From a virus, in IMG/VR virus record IMGVR_UViG_3300045999_002924, positions 1-26,460 of that record: 26,460 bases of DNA. One strand, given 5' to 3'. The notes under the pieces were generated by a model. It had not been told where the DNA came from. It was given only the letters and a program-made list of their open reading frames with translations, and ran no database searches. Position 1 is the first letter of the stretch. Each line of letters begins with the position of its first letter. The position numbers and the translations under genes are program-made. Positions 13,027 to 21,587 of this stretch are shown here, in pieces.

Positions 13027-14529
13027 AAAACCCCTATACTGGGAGCTTCTTATGTAGCGGCCAGCATCAACGCCGCGAACGACCGCTGCGTGAACCTCTA
13101 CCCAGAGATCGTGCAGCAGGGCGGCAAGGAGCCTGCGTTCCTGCGCCGGGCGCCGGGGCTGAAGCTCATTACGCCGACGGTGAGCGGCTCGCCTGTCTCA
13201 ACGCTTGACAACGGCCCGGTGCGCGGGCTGCACGTCTACGGCGGCAAACTGTACGTCGTGACGGCAGAAGCCCCGGCAACGCTGCCCTACCCCGAGACCA
13301 AGCTGTGGGAGTTGGATGCCAACTACGCGGCCACGCTGCGGGGCACGGTCGCTACTGACGTCGGCACGGGCCAGGTAACGATGGCCGACAACGGCACACA
13401 GATGTTCTTGGCGTGCGGCGATGCGGCCGGCACTAGTTACATCTACAACAACAGCACGACCGCGTTTGCAGAGATTACGGACCCTGATTTCCCCGGCGCC
13501 TCCTCTGTCGGATTCATTGACGGGTACTTTGTCTTCAGCGAGCCAGACAGCCAGAAGTTGTGGGTGACTGAACTGCTGGACGGCACCTCGGTCGATCCGT
13601 TGGACTTCGCAAGCGCCGAGGGCGCGCCTGACGACATCCTGTCAGTTGTTGTCAGCAACCGTGAGATCTGGGTGTTCGGTACGACCTCGACCGAGGTCTG
13701 GTACAACGCGGGCGGGCCTGACTTCCCGCTTGAGCGGATCGCAGGCGCCTTCAACGAACTGGGCTGCGCCGCCCAGTATTCGACCGCCAAGTTGTCAAAC
13801 GTGGTGTTCTGGCTGGGCCGCAACCAAGAGGGCCAAGGGATCGTCTATCGGTCGAACGGCTACATCGGCGAGCGGATCAGCACGCACGCGGTCGAGACCG
13901 CTATCCAAAGCTACGACACAATCGAAGATGCGATCAGCATGGTGTACCAGCAGGACGGGCACCCGTTCTATGTGCTGACCTTCCCGACTGCCAACAAGAC
14001 TTGGGTCTACGACTTGGCGACTGGCTTGTGGCATGAGCGGGCCGGATGGATTGCGTCTGAGTTTACGCGGCATCGCGCCAACTGCATAGCGTCCTTCAAC
14101 GGCAAGATCATCGTCGGTGACTACATCAACGGCAAGCTTTACGAGCTTGACTTGAACACCTACAAGGATGACGGCGACGTGCAGCGTTGGCTGCGGTCGT
14201 GGCGGGCGCTTCAGACCGGCCAGAACAACCTGAACCGCACGGCGCAGCACGCGCTGCAACTGGACTGCGAGTCGGGTGTCGGACTGGTGACGGGCCAGGG
14301 TAGCGACCCCCAAGTCATGCTGCGGTGGTCAGACGATGGTGGGCACATCTGGTCGAACGAGCACTGGCGGTCGATGGGCAAGATCGGCGAGACCGGGCGC
14401 CGGGTGATCTGGCGGCGGCTGGGGATGACCGAGCGCCTGCGGGATCGGGTGTACGAACTGAGCGGCACAGATCCGGTGAAGATCGCGATCATGGGCGCTG
14501 AGCTGCGCGCGAGCGGAACCAATGCCTAA
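13024..14529 (+). CDS. Packaged-DNA stabilisation / tail accessory protein, P22 gp10-like
   Basis: About 501 residues from ATA at 13024, or 479 from GTG at 13090. The conserved N-terminal stretch KTPILGASYVAASINAAN lies upstream of the GTG, so the longer form is probably the functional one. The body is a beta-propeller-like repeat (GPVRGLHVYGGKLYVV, GYFVFSEPDSQKLWVTEL, ILSVVVSNREIWVFGTTSTE) and the end has MLRWSDDGGHIWSNE, a gp10-family hallmark. In P22, gp10 binds below gp4, seals the portal and holds the tail needle and tailspikes. The homing endonuclease element took away its normal start. Confidence 0.85.
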   Translation: MKTPILGASYVAASINAANDRCVNLYPEIVQQGGKEPAFLRRAPGLKLITPTVSGSPVSTLDNGPVRGLHVYGGKLYVVTAEAPATLPYPETKLWELDANYAATLRGTVATDVGTGQVTMADNGTQMFLACGDAAGTSYIYNNSTTAFAEITDPDFPGASSVGFIDGYFVFSEPDSQKLWVTELLDGTSVDPLDFASAEGAPDDILSVVVSNREIWVFGTTSTEVWYNAGGPDFPLERIAGAFNELGCAAQYSTAKLSNVVFWLGRNQEGQGIVYRSNGYIGERISTHAVETAIQSYDTIEDAISMVYQQDGHPFYVLTFPTANKTWVYDLATGLWHERAGWIASEFTRHRANCIASFNGKIIVGDYINGKLYELDLNTYKDDGDVQRWLRSWRALQTGQNNLNRTAQHALQLDCESGVGLVTGQGSDPQVMLRWSDDGGHIWSNEHWRSMGKIGETGRRVIWRRLGMTERLRDRVYELSGTDPVKIAIMGAELRASGTNA

Positions 14530-15076
14530 CCCGCAACCGTTCCGCATCCCCGCGCAGCGGGTGCCGCTGGTCGAGACTGAGCAGGGGCTGATGCGGCGCG
14601 AGTGGTATCGGTTCTTCAACCGCAAGCCCCGCCACGGGTCGTTCTTTGACACCACAACGCAGACTGCGGCGGCTACCAACACGGGGTACGCCGTGACGTT
14701 CAACAACACGGCTACGTCGTTTGGGATTGGGATTGGGCAGCCTACTTCGCGAATTTATGTCCCTGATACGTCGACCTACGATTTCGAGTTTTCGTTGCAG
14801 GTTGACAAGACATCCGGTGGTTCAGCCCTGTTGTATGTTTGGCCGCGTATCAACGGCATCGACGTGCCAGACTCAGCCAGCCGGCTGCGTGTCAAAGACA
14901 ACAACGACGAGACCGTTGCGTCGTGGAACTTCATGCTAGATTTGCAGGGTGGCAGCTACTTTGAGTTGATGTGGGCGGTTGACGACACATCCGTGCAGTT
15001 GCTCACCGAGCCTGCGGCCGCATTTTGTCCGGCGATTCCGTCGGCCATTCTGACCGTTTTTGAGGTGTCGCTATGA
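14522..15076 (+). CDS. Probable tail/virion protein with jelly-roll-like C-terminus
   Basis: 184 residues, overlapping the gp10-like stop by 8 nt. The N-terminus MPNPQPFRIPAQRVPLVETEQGLMRREWYRFF is a short helical anchor pattern common in small virion proteins that contact the tail. Residues 45-184 form a beta-rich domain (GYAVTFNNTATSFGIGI, FEFSLQVDKTSGGSALLYVWPRING) resembling the C1q/TNF-like jelly-rolls used at phage fibre tips. I place it in the tail machinery by position and pattern; the exact job is unknown. Confidence 0.75.
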   Translation: MPNPQPFRIPAQRVPLVETEQGLMRREWYRFFNRKPRHGSFFDTTTQTAAATNTGYAVTFNNTATSFGIGIGQPTSRIYVPDTSTYDFEFSLQVDKTSGGSALLYVWPRINGIDVPDSASRLRVKDNNDETVASWNFMLDLQGGSYFELMWAVDDTSVQLLTEPAAAFCPAIPSAILTVFEVSL

Positions 15077-16584
15077 GCGCCTTCTTGTCCTCTGTCCCCA
15101 AGCTTCAGTTTTTTGATGCCAACGGCGATCCGTTGGCGGGTGGAAAACTGTACACCTACGCGGCCGGGACGACCACGCCGCTGGCGACCTACACCGACTC
15201 GACCGGCGCCACGCCTAACACCAACCCGATCATCTTGGACTCGCGCGGCGAGGCGAACGTCTGGTTGACGGCGGTCGCTTACAAGTTTGAGTTGAAGACG
15301 TCGGCTGACGCGTTGATCTGGACGGTGGACAACATCAGCAACGCGCTGAACCTGTCGCAGTTGCTGGCAAACAGCGGGAGCGCTGCCAACCCGCCGTACA
15401 CGTTCGCGGCTGATCCGACGACCGGGATGTACCTGGGCGCGGTCGGCCAAATCGCGCTGTCCGCAAACGGCACGCCGGTGCTGCGATCGTCCGATACCGC
15501 CATGATAATTGGTCAGATTGGCGGGTCGAACGATGTGGACGTTACGCTATACGGCGATTTTATTCAGACTGGAAACGCTGATTTAACTGGCAATCTCAAG
15601 GTGACGGGCGATGTAGAGATCACGTCTGAACTTGGGGTGGGCATCGCGGCGCCAGCAGTCAAAGTTCACGTTGTAAACGATTCAGCCGTGACCAATGCTG
15701 TCACGCCTGTTTTGCGGCTTGACTCACGGTCTACTGGCACGCCTGCCGCAGGAATTGGAGTTGCCATGGAGTTTGCGGCCGAAACTACGGCCGGAAACAT
15801 CGAGGTGGGCGCAACTATCCACGCTGCGGTAACTAGCACGCTTGTTGCCAGCGAAGATTTTGATCTTGTTTTTAGCACGATGAGGTTTGGCAGCTATCCA
15901 AGCGAAAAAGCCAGGCTTCGTGCAGACGGAAACTTGGGGGTTGGGACAGACGCGCCAGCGGTTCGGCTGCACGCGCAAACAACGTCTACTGCAACGAGCA
16001 CCGTCACGCCTGTTTTTAGAATCGATTCGCAGTCAACAACCACCCCCGTCGCTGGCATCGGCGTGGGGATGCAGTTTGCAACGGAAACCGCTGTCGGCAA
16101 CACCGAGATTGGCGCTACGATTGAAGCGATAACAACGGATGTGACTAGCACGTCCGAAGACTTTGATCTGTCGTTTAAGACAATGACTGCGGGCGCTGCG
16201 GCGTCTGAAAAAGCACGCCTAACGTCAACCGGGCTGCTTCAGTTCGACAGCGGCTATGGCTCCGTTGCAACAGCTTACGGCTGTCGAGCGTGGGTCAACT
16301 TTAACGGAACAACGGTTACAAACCCAGCTTCAATGACTGGAGTGCGTGGTAGCGGCAATATCAGTAGTGTGCTTGATAATGGTACGGGCGACTACACGGT
16401 CAACTTTACAACGTCGATGCCGGATGCAAATTATGCGGCAGTTGCTACTTGTTCGCAAAACGACAGCGCCGGTCGGATTGCTGTGGTGTTTAGCTATCTA
16501 ACGACTAGCGTGCGGGTGGGTATTCGGGATGCTGCATTTGCGCTATTTGATGCATCAATCGTCAACGTCGCAATTTTCCGGTGA
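15073..16584 (+). CDS. Tail fibre protein with duplicated shaft module
   Basis: 503 residues. Residues 1-95 form a head-binding domain (LQFFDANGDPLAGGKLYTYAAGTTTPLATY, then NPIILDSRGEANVWL) of the type that docks fibres and tailspikes to P22-like tails. Residues 187-287 and 288-388 are two clearly homologous 101-residue modules, each running LGVG-APAV to EKARL. Residues 404-503 form a C-terminal domain (RAWVNFNGTTVTNPASMTGVRGSGNISS, DNGTGDYTVNFTTSMPDANYA) common in fibre tips. Likely trimeric and involved in host recognition. The ATG overlaps the previous stop. Confidence 0.88.
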   Translation: MSAFLSSVPKLQFFDANGDPLAGGKLYTYAAGTTTPLATYTDSTGATPNTNPIILDSRGEANVWLTAVAYKFELKTSADALIWTVDNISNALNLSQLLANSGSAANPPYTFAADPTTGMYLGAVGQIALSANGTPVLRSSDTAMIIGQIGGSNDVDVTLYGDFIQTGNADLTGNLKVTGDVEITSELGVGIAAPAVKVHVVNDSAVTNAVTPVLRLDSRSTGTPAAGIGVAMEFAAETTAGNIEVGATIHAAVTSTLVASEDFDLVFSTMRFGSYPSEKARLRADGNLGVGTDAPAVRLHAQTTSTATSTVTPVFRIDSQSTTTPVAGIGVGMQFATETAVGNTEIGATIEAITTDVTSTSEDFDLSFKTMTAGAAASEKARLTSTGLLQFDSGYGSVATAYGCRAWVNFNGTTVTNPASMTGVRGSGNISSVLDNGTGDYTVNFTTSMPDANYAAVATCSQNDSAGRIAVVFSYLTTSVRVGIRDAAFALFDASIVNVAIFR

Positions 16585-16589
16585 TCAAC

Positions 16590-16829
16590 ATGAAAGTCAT
16601 CTTCGCAACACCGACCGGCGGCGTCGCCATCATCCACCCGACCGGCGAACTGCCGATTGAGGTGGTCGCGCGCAAGGATGTGCCGCAGGGCGTGCCGTAC
16701 AAGTTTGTCGAGGACAGCGCGGTGCCGACTGACCGGACGTTCAGGAACGCTTGGGTGGCCGAGCCGTTTGAGCCGGATGGATATGGCGACCCGGATGGAT
16801 ACTGGAGTGAGCAAAATGATCAAAGTTGA
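16590..16829 (+). CDS. Small fibre-associated protein
   Basis: 79 residues from the ATG at 16590 (MKVIFATPTGGVAIIHPTGELPIEVVARKDVP), chosen because GGTGA ends 5 nt upstream; GTG at 16581, overlapping the fibre stop, would add three residues. It contains VPYKFVEDSAVPTDRTFRNAW, a pattern seen in small proteins next to phage tail-fibre genes. It ends in a glycine/aspartate-rich tail. It may help fold or attach the fibre; that is inference from neighbours. Confidence 0.75.
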   Translation: MKVIFATPTGGVAIIHPTGELPIEVVARKDVPQGVPYKFVEDSAVPTDRTFRNAWVAEPFEPDGYGDPDGYWSEQNDQS

Positions 16830-17058
16830 TCTTGACAAAGCCAAAGTGATCGCTCACGATCGCCGTCGTGCGGCTCGCGAGAAGGAGTTCGCGCCGTTTG
16901 ACGACATCATTGCCAAGCAGATCCCCGGCGTATCCGCACAGCAAGCCGAGGCCGAGCGCCAAAAGATCCGCGACAAGTACGCCGCCATGCAGACTGCGAT
17001 CGATGCAGCTCAAACGCCTGACGCGATCAAAGCCGCGCTGGAAGGAAATCAATCATGA
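16816..17058 (+). CDS. Small helical fibre-associated protein
   Basis: 80 residues, starting at the ATG within the end of the previous gene. MIKVDLDKAKVIAHDRRRAAREKEFAPFDDIIAKQIPG, then AERQKIRDKYAAMQTAIDAA and PDAIKAALEG follow the VDLDKAKEI-HK-N-R-AR pattern of small helical proteins paired with tail-fibre genes, often labelled fibre-assembly-like. Its stop overlaps the next ATG (ATGA). Probable chaperone or connector for the fibre module; not proven. Confidence 0.75.
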   Translation: MIKVDLDKAKVIAHDRRRAAREKEFAPFDDIIAKQIPGVSAQQAEAERQKIRDKYAAMQTAIDAAQTPDAIKAALEGNQS

Positions 17059-17846
17059 TTGAAGCACTTATCGGCGGTCAGATCCTCGGCGGTCTGTTCG
17101 GCGCCCGCGCCACACGCAAGGCCGCAGCCGAGCAGGCTGCTGCGACCCGTGAGGGCATCGCATCACAGGAGCGGATGTTCGAGCGCCAGTTGGCGCTTCA
17201 AGAGCCGTTCCGGCAGGGCGGGCTTGAAGCTCAGAATATGCTAATGGAAGAGATCCGCAACCCGTCGCAGTACCGGGCGACGGCGGGTCTCTCGCCGGCT
17301 GAGTTGGCGGCTGAGCAGTTCAACTTTGAGGCAGACCCTGGCTACGGGTTCCGGCTGTCGGAAGGCTTGCGTGCGCTTGAGCGCAGCGCCGCCGCCCGAG
17401 GCGGGCTGATGTCAGGTGGCACGGGCAAGGCGCTCCAGCGGTACGGCCAGAACCTTGCGTCTCAAGAGTACGGCAACGCCTTCCAGCGGTTCCAAGCGGA
17501 TCGGGCGGCTCGGGCCGGCCTTGGCTCAATGGAGTACGGTCAGTTTGCGGGCGAGCGCAGCGCGCGCCTGCTGCCGCTCATGCAGACCGCCGCCACGGGC
17601 GCAGGCTCGACCGCTAACATCGCGGGCCAGATGGCAAACTTAGGCGGCGCGCAAGCGGCCGGTCTGGGTGCGATGGGGGCCGCGCAGGCCGCCGGCACGA
17701 TCGGGTCGGCGAACGCGCTGGCGAACGCCTTCGGTCAGGGTACGAACCTGTACTTGCAAGGCCAGCAGAACCAGTTTATGCAGAACTTGATGAATCGGTT
17801 GTACCCCACGACGGTGCCGGGTGGTCCGGGATCTGCTTTTGATTGA
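17055..17846 (+). CDS. DNA ejection / internal virion protein (gp7-like role)
   Basis: 263 residues. A glycine-rich hydrophobic N-terminus (ALIGGQILGGLFGARATRKAA) leads into helices, then FNFEADPGYGFRLSEGLRALERSAAARGGLMSGGTGKALQRYG at about 96-138, a strongly conserved signature of phage proteins annotated as DNA transfer or ejection factors. The C-terminal third is alanine/glycine-rich. In P22, three ejection proteins leave the virion before the DNA and form a conduit across the envelope; this is the smallest of three consecutive candidates. Confidence 0.8.
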   Translation: MIEALIGGQILGGLFGARATRKAAAEQAAATREGIASQERMFERQLALQEPFRQGGLEAQNMLMEEIRNPSQYRATAGLSPAELAAEQFNFEADPGYGFRLSEGLRALERSAAARGGLMSGGTGKALQRYGQNLASQEYGNAFQRFQADRAARAGLGSMEYGQFAGERSARLLPLMQTAATGAGSTANIAGQMANLGGAQAAGLGAMGAAQAAGTIGSANALANAFGQGTNLYLQGQQNQFMQNLMNRLYPTTVPGGPGSAFD

Positions 17847-17868
17847 CCACCTATAAGGAACGATTGAC

Positions 17869-19395
17869 ATGGCTATCATGCCGCAGATCGCGATGGGGTT
17901 CCAGATGCCCCAGATCCAGTTGCCAAACCAAGGCAATATGCTCATGCAGGTCGCGCAACTCCAGCAGATGCAGGAGGCGAACGCCTTGCGTCAGGCGCAG
18001 GCGCGTAAGCTTCAATTGGAAGAAGAGCGAGGCAACGCGCTGGTACAAGCGTTGCGAGGCGGGCAACCCACGCTTGAGCGGCTTGTGGCGGCTGATCCTA
18101 ATCGCGGGTTTGAGGTCTACAAAGCGTTTCAGGAGCAGCAAAAAGCACAGGAGCAGCAAGACGAAGAGCGCCGCAAGAAATTTGTGAGCGCCATTTACGG
18201 ATCGTTTAAAAACCCGTCATTGCCGTCGTATGGCCGGTCGGTGCTGTTCTTGCAACAGCAAAAGCTGACTGACCCTGAACTGGACAAGTTCTTGGGCGAC
18301 TTGATGTTTGTCGACGACGATACTCGCAAACAACAACTCGGCACGTTGTTGAACGCGATTCCGGGCGGGGGTGACTACATCCGCAAGATTGCCTCTGACA
18401 AAGCCGCGCTTGACAAAAAGTTGGCCGAAACAGAAAAACTGCTTGCGGAAAAACGCAACGTCGGTCGGTCTCAACCAACCATTCAAAACATCGACTTGAA
18501 TAATGAAATTGTCACGCAGTTGGTCGACCCAAATACCGGGGGCGTCAGAATGCTTGTCACTCGCCCCAAAGCCCTGACGCCTGACCAGCAACGAGTGGCA
18601 AACCAAGAACGCGACGTAGTGGCTGGAATCGTTACCGACGAAACCGGCAAAGTTACGCAGTACAACAAGTTTGGTCAAGTCATTCAAGCTAATCAATTCC
18701 CGTCTTCTGTAGTGGCAGGCGCGGCGCCCGGCGTGCCCACAGCGACTCCCGGCACGTCCGTTATTGCGCCGGCGCCAGTAGCCGGCGCGGCGCCCGCTGG
18801 AGCCGCTGCGGCACCTATTCAAATTCGGGGTAAGCCGAGCGCCCAGTTTGAAAAAACACAGGAGGGCCGGGCTAAACTAGCTCAAGATCTTGACACGGCG
18901 CTTGTTGAGTTACGAGGCATACTGAAGCCTGGCGGTTTAATTGATCAATCTACGGGCAGCGGCGTTGGAAGCCTAGTGGATATAGGCGGGCGCTTTGTCG
19001 GACACGCCACCAAAGGGGATGTCGCAATCGGACAACTCCAGCCGATTGCCGATCTTGTGTTGAAGTTGGTGCCGCGATTCGAGGGTCCGCAGTCGGATAA
19101 AGATACGCGCTCGTATAAAGAAGCGGCTGGTCAGTTAGCAGATCCAACAATCCCCCGCGAAATCCGCCGCGCGGCTGCGCAAACTATCATTCGGCTAATG
19201 GAAAATCGAAAAAGTCAGTTTGGGTACGAAGGCGCGGCCACCGAACCCGCGTCTCGCGGCGCGGCTGGTGGTCAGCCCACCGCGCCCGCCGCACCCGCAG
19301 CATTTCAAAGAGGGGCCGAGCAAGTGATCCAAAGCGGGCCGAACAGAGGAAAGACTGCGGTGTTTGATGGTGTTGGTTGGAAACTGAAAGAGTAG
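17869..19395 (+). CDS. DNA ejection / internal virion protein (gp20-like role)
   Basis: 508 residues. A methionine/glutamine-rich helical N-terminus (MPQIAMGFQMPQIQLP, LMQVAQLQQMQEANALRQAQ) is followed by a coiled-coil region to about residue 205, an alanine/proline linker at about 283-322 (VAGAAPGVPTATPGTSVIAP), and a C-terminal domain containing GHATKGDVAIGQLQPIADLV and VPRFEGPQSDKDTRSYKEAAG, which recurs in podovirus ejection proteins. AAGGA precedes the ATG. It probably belongs to the internal complex ejected with the DNA. Confidence 0.8.
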   Translation: MAIMPQIAMGFQMPQIQLPNQGNMLMQVAQLQQMQEANALRQAQARKLQLEEERGNALVQALRGGQPTLERLVAADPNRGFEVYKAFQEQQKAQEQQDEERRKKFVSAIYGSFKNPSLPSYGRSVLFLQQQKLTDPELDKFLGDLMFVDDDTRKQQLGTLLNAIPGGGDYIRKIASDKAALDKKLAETEKLLAEKRNVGRSQPTIQNIDLNNEIVTQLVDPNTGGVRMLVTRPKALTPDQQRVANQERDVVAGIVTDETGKVTQYNKFGQVIQANQFPSSVVAGAAPGVPTATPGTSVIAPAPVAGAAPAGAAAAPIQIRGKPSAQFEKTQEGRAKLAQDLDTALVELRGILKPGGLIDQSTGSGVGSLVDIGGRFVGHATKGDVAIGQLQPIADLVLKLVPRFEGPQSDKDTRSYKEAAGQLADPTIPREIRRAAAQTIIRLMENRKSQFGYEGAATEPASRGAAGGQPTAPAAPAAFQRGAEQVIQSGPNRGKTAVFDGVGWKLKE

Positions 19396-19399
19396 GGTC

Positions 19400-21583
19400 A
19401 TGGCAAATAACTACTTGAGCGAAGCTGAAGTATTTGGGACGGCTGGCCCGAAATACTTGAGCCAGTCGGAGATATTTGGCGCGCCGCCTGCTGACGCCAT
19501 GCCCCGCGAGCGCCCGCTGACCGCAGCAGAGGCCATTCCGTTCCTGTCGCCCGAGCAGCGAGAGTATTTTGGACAGGGGCTGCGCAACATCCGGGGCGGC
19601 GTCGTGGAAGGGCTGGGCGCCATAGGCTCCACGTTCCTGCGGCCCACAGAGTCAGCGGAAGAAAACGCCCGTCGCCGGGCGCTGATCGAACAGTTCGCCA
19701 CTGAGCGCATGGGGGCCGAGCCGGACTCGTTGGGCCGCACGGTCGGCTCGCTCGGCATTACTGCGGCCGGCACGGCGGGCGTCGGCCCGCTGATGGGGCT
19801 GGGCGCCAAGGCCGCGCAGATGCCCCAGTTTGCGCGGGCACTGGAGACGGGTGGGTTTGCCGGACAGGGTCTGCTACCGCGTGTTGCAGCGGGCGGCGCC
19901 GTCGGCGGTGCGTCAGCGGGTCTGGTCGATCCGGCTGATCTGCTGATGGGCGCGGGCATGGGGGCGGGCCTGCCCTACTTCATGGCGGGCGCCGCTAAGC
20001 TCGGCAGCGCAGGCGCCGGCAAGGTGATGGATGCGCTCGGCATGGGCCTACCCCAGAGCCGCGCGGCGAACATTCTGCGTGAGGCGATCGGCGAGCAAAA
20101 TCTGCCGAACGCGATGGCAGCACTCCGCGCCGCCGGCACAGGCATACCCGACGAGGCGTTGGTTGGTGTTTCCCGACCTGCGTTTATCTCGCTGGTGGAC
20201 TTGGCGGCGAAGAAAGATCCTGACAACACCATCAACGCTTTGCGAGCGTTGACGGGCGAACAGCAGATGAACGAACTAGCCCGCATCGCGGGCGGGTTCA
20301 CGCAGACGCAGGCGCGCGCCACCCGCGAACAAACGCAAGCAAACTTGCGCAGCCTGACCGCGCCGATGCGCGAGCAGGCGCTGGAGAGCGCCGGTCTGGC
20401 CGGTAAGTACGCCCCAGGTCTTGAGACGGACGTGTCTCGGTTCCAAGGCGCGGCGGCCGGCAAGGTCGAGGACGTGCGGCGATTGGAGACCGCGAAGGAC
20501 ATCGCCAAGATGCGCGTGGACCAAGAGGGTACGTCTACTCGGGTTTTGATGGGGCAGCGGCCTGATCGCAGCGAGCGCCTCATGCAGATGGTCGACAATG
20601 CCAAGCGATATGGTGAGCAGGCCGCCGACACGTCGGCGCTGTTTGGTGACGCGGCCCGCTTCGCACAGTACCAACTGGACAGCTTGGCCGCTGAAGGGCT
20701 GAAGCCGCTGCGCCCGGCCGACTTTGTTGGCAAGATCAAAGACCTTGCACGCAACGACGAGATGGCTGGCAATGACGCTTTTGAGGGCGCTCTTAGCAAG
20801 GTCATTCGCGACATCAACGACTGGACGCAAGCGGGCGGCGTGATCTCACCCGATGCGCTTTACGCCATCCGCAAGAACTCAGTTAACAGTGCGATTGAGA
20901 AACTGTACCCCGATCCAAACTCAGAAGTCGCGCGTAAAGTTGCCGCCAAAGCGATGGCAAGCATCCGACCGATCATCGACGATGCTATCGAGCAGGCCGG
21001 CGGCACGGGCTGGCGCGACTACCTGAAGGCGTTTGAGTCCGGCATGGCCAAGGTCAACCAACAAGAGGTGGCGGCCAAGGCGTTGCAGTTCTTCAAGGAT
21101 TCGCCTGACGACTTCGTGCGGCTTGTGCGCGGCGACAAGCCCAAGGAGATTGAGAAAGTTTTCGGCGTGGGCAGCTACGATGTCGTCAAGGAGATGGGCA
21201 CCCGCTACCCGACGCTGGACAAACTGGCTAAGTCAATCGAACAGCGCAAAGCGATTGACGTTGCGGTGCAGCAAGGCCGCGAGCCGATTGAAGACATCCT
21301 GCGAAACAACAAAGGGCTGATGAAGCTGCCGGCGTTCTTCGATCCTACAGTCACGGCCGGCAATAAACTGCTATCGATGCTCGGCGCCAAAGTCGACACC
21401 AAGACGATGGAAGTCTTGATGAAAGCCGTGCAGTCAAATCAGAACTTGTTGGAAGCGTTGCAGCGTGTGCCGGCCAAGCAGCGCAACGTCGTGTTGAGAA
21501 CACTGTCTAACGACCGTTCTTGGATTCCCGCCGCAACCGCGCCAATCACGTCGGGCATGGCTATTTCTGCTGGACAGGAGTAA
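19400..21583 (+). CDS. Large internal virion / ejection protein (gp16-like role)
   Basis: 727 residues, the longest gene here. Near the N-terminus YLSEAEVFG (5-13) recurs as YLSQSEIFG (19-27). Residues 113-210 are rich in glycine, alanine and hydrophobics (TAAGTAGVGPLMGLGAKAA, VAAGGAVGGASAGL), with possible membrane-inserting helices, and the rest is helical and charged. Size, position after two ejection-protein genes and composition fit the largest of the three P22-type ejection proteins. I see no lytic transglycosylase motif, so any peptidoglycan activity must come from elsewhere. Confidence 0.75.
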   Translation: MANNYLSEAEVFGTAGPKYLSQSEIFGAPPADAMPRERPLTAAEAIPFLSPEQREYFGQGLRNIRGGVVEGLGAIGSTFLRPTESAEENARRRALIEQFATERMGAEPDSLGRTVGSLGITAAGTAGVGPLMGLGAKAAQMPQFARALETGGFAGQGLLPRVAAGGAVGGASAGLVDPADLLMGAGMGAGLPYFMAGAAKLGSAGAGKVMDALGMGLPQSRAANILREAIGEQNLPNAMAALRAAGTGIPDEALVGVSRPAFISLVDLAAKKDPDNTINALRALTGEQQMNELARIAGGFTQTQARATREQTQANLRSLTAPMREQALESAGLAGKYAPGLETDVSRFQGAAAGKVEDVRRLETAKDIAKMRVDQEGTSTRVLMGQRPDRSERLMQMVDNAKRYGEQAADTSALFGDAARFAQYQLDSLAAEGLKPLRPADFVGKIKDLARNDEMAGNDAFEGALSKVIRDINDWTQAGGVISPDALYAIRKNSVNSAIEKLYPDPNSEVARKVAAKAMASIRPIIDDAIEQAGGTGWRDYLKAFESGMAKVNQQEVAAKALQFFKDSPDDFVRLVRGDKPKEIEKVFGVGSYDVVKEMGTRYPTLDKLAKSIEQRKAIDVAVQQGREPIEDILRNNKGLMKLPAFFDPTVTAGNKLLSMLGAKVDTKTMEVLMKAVQSNQNLLEALQRVPAKQRNVVLRTLSNDRSWIPAATAPITSGMAISAGQE

Positions 21584-21587
21584 CGTC

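Larger units (their letters stand above)
12365..13035. mobile_element. Homing endonuclease element inserted at the gp10-like start
   Basis: About 671 bp that interrupt the gp10-like gene after codon four. The left edge coincides with the stop codon of the endonuclease (TAA on the minus strand, 12365-12367). The right edge carries AAGGAG and an imitation of the lost codons, ATA AAA ACC CCT. Base composition is visibly richer in A/T than the flanks. Nearly the whole insert is endonuclease coding sequence on the opposite strand, leaving no room for a group I intron core, so this looks like a free-standing homing endonuclease insertion. Confidence 0.75.

Noticed and set aside
12350-13027. Plus-strand frame of about 225 codons opposite the endonuclease
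   Set aside because: Not protein-like; it is the codon-aligned antisense of the HNH gene. Kept only as a possible translational bridge.
12365-13035. Group I or group II intron in the gp10-like gene
   Set aside because: The endonuclease coding sequence fills almost the whole insert on the opposite strand, leaving no space for a ribozyme core, and the 3' boundary does not end in the G expected for group I introns.
16581-16589. GTG start for the small fibre-associated gene
   Set aside because: ATG at 16590 has a GGTGA site at the right distance; the GTG has none, though both may be used.
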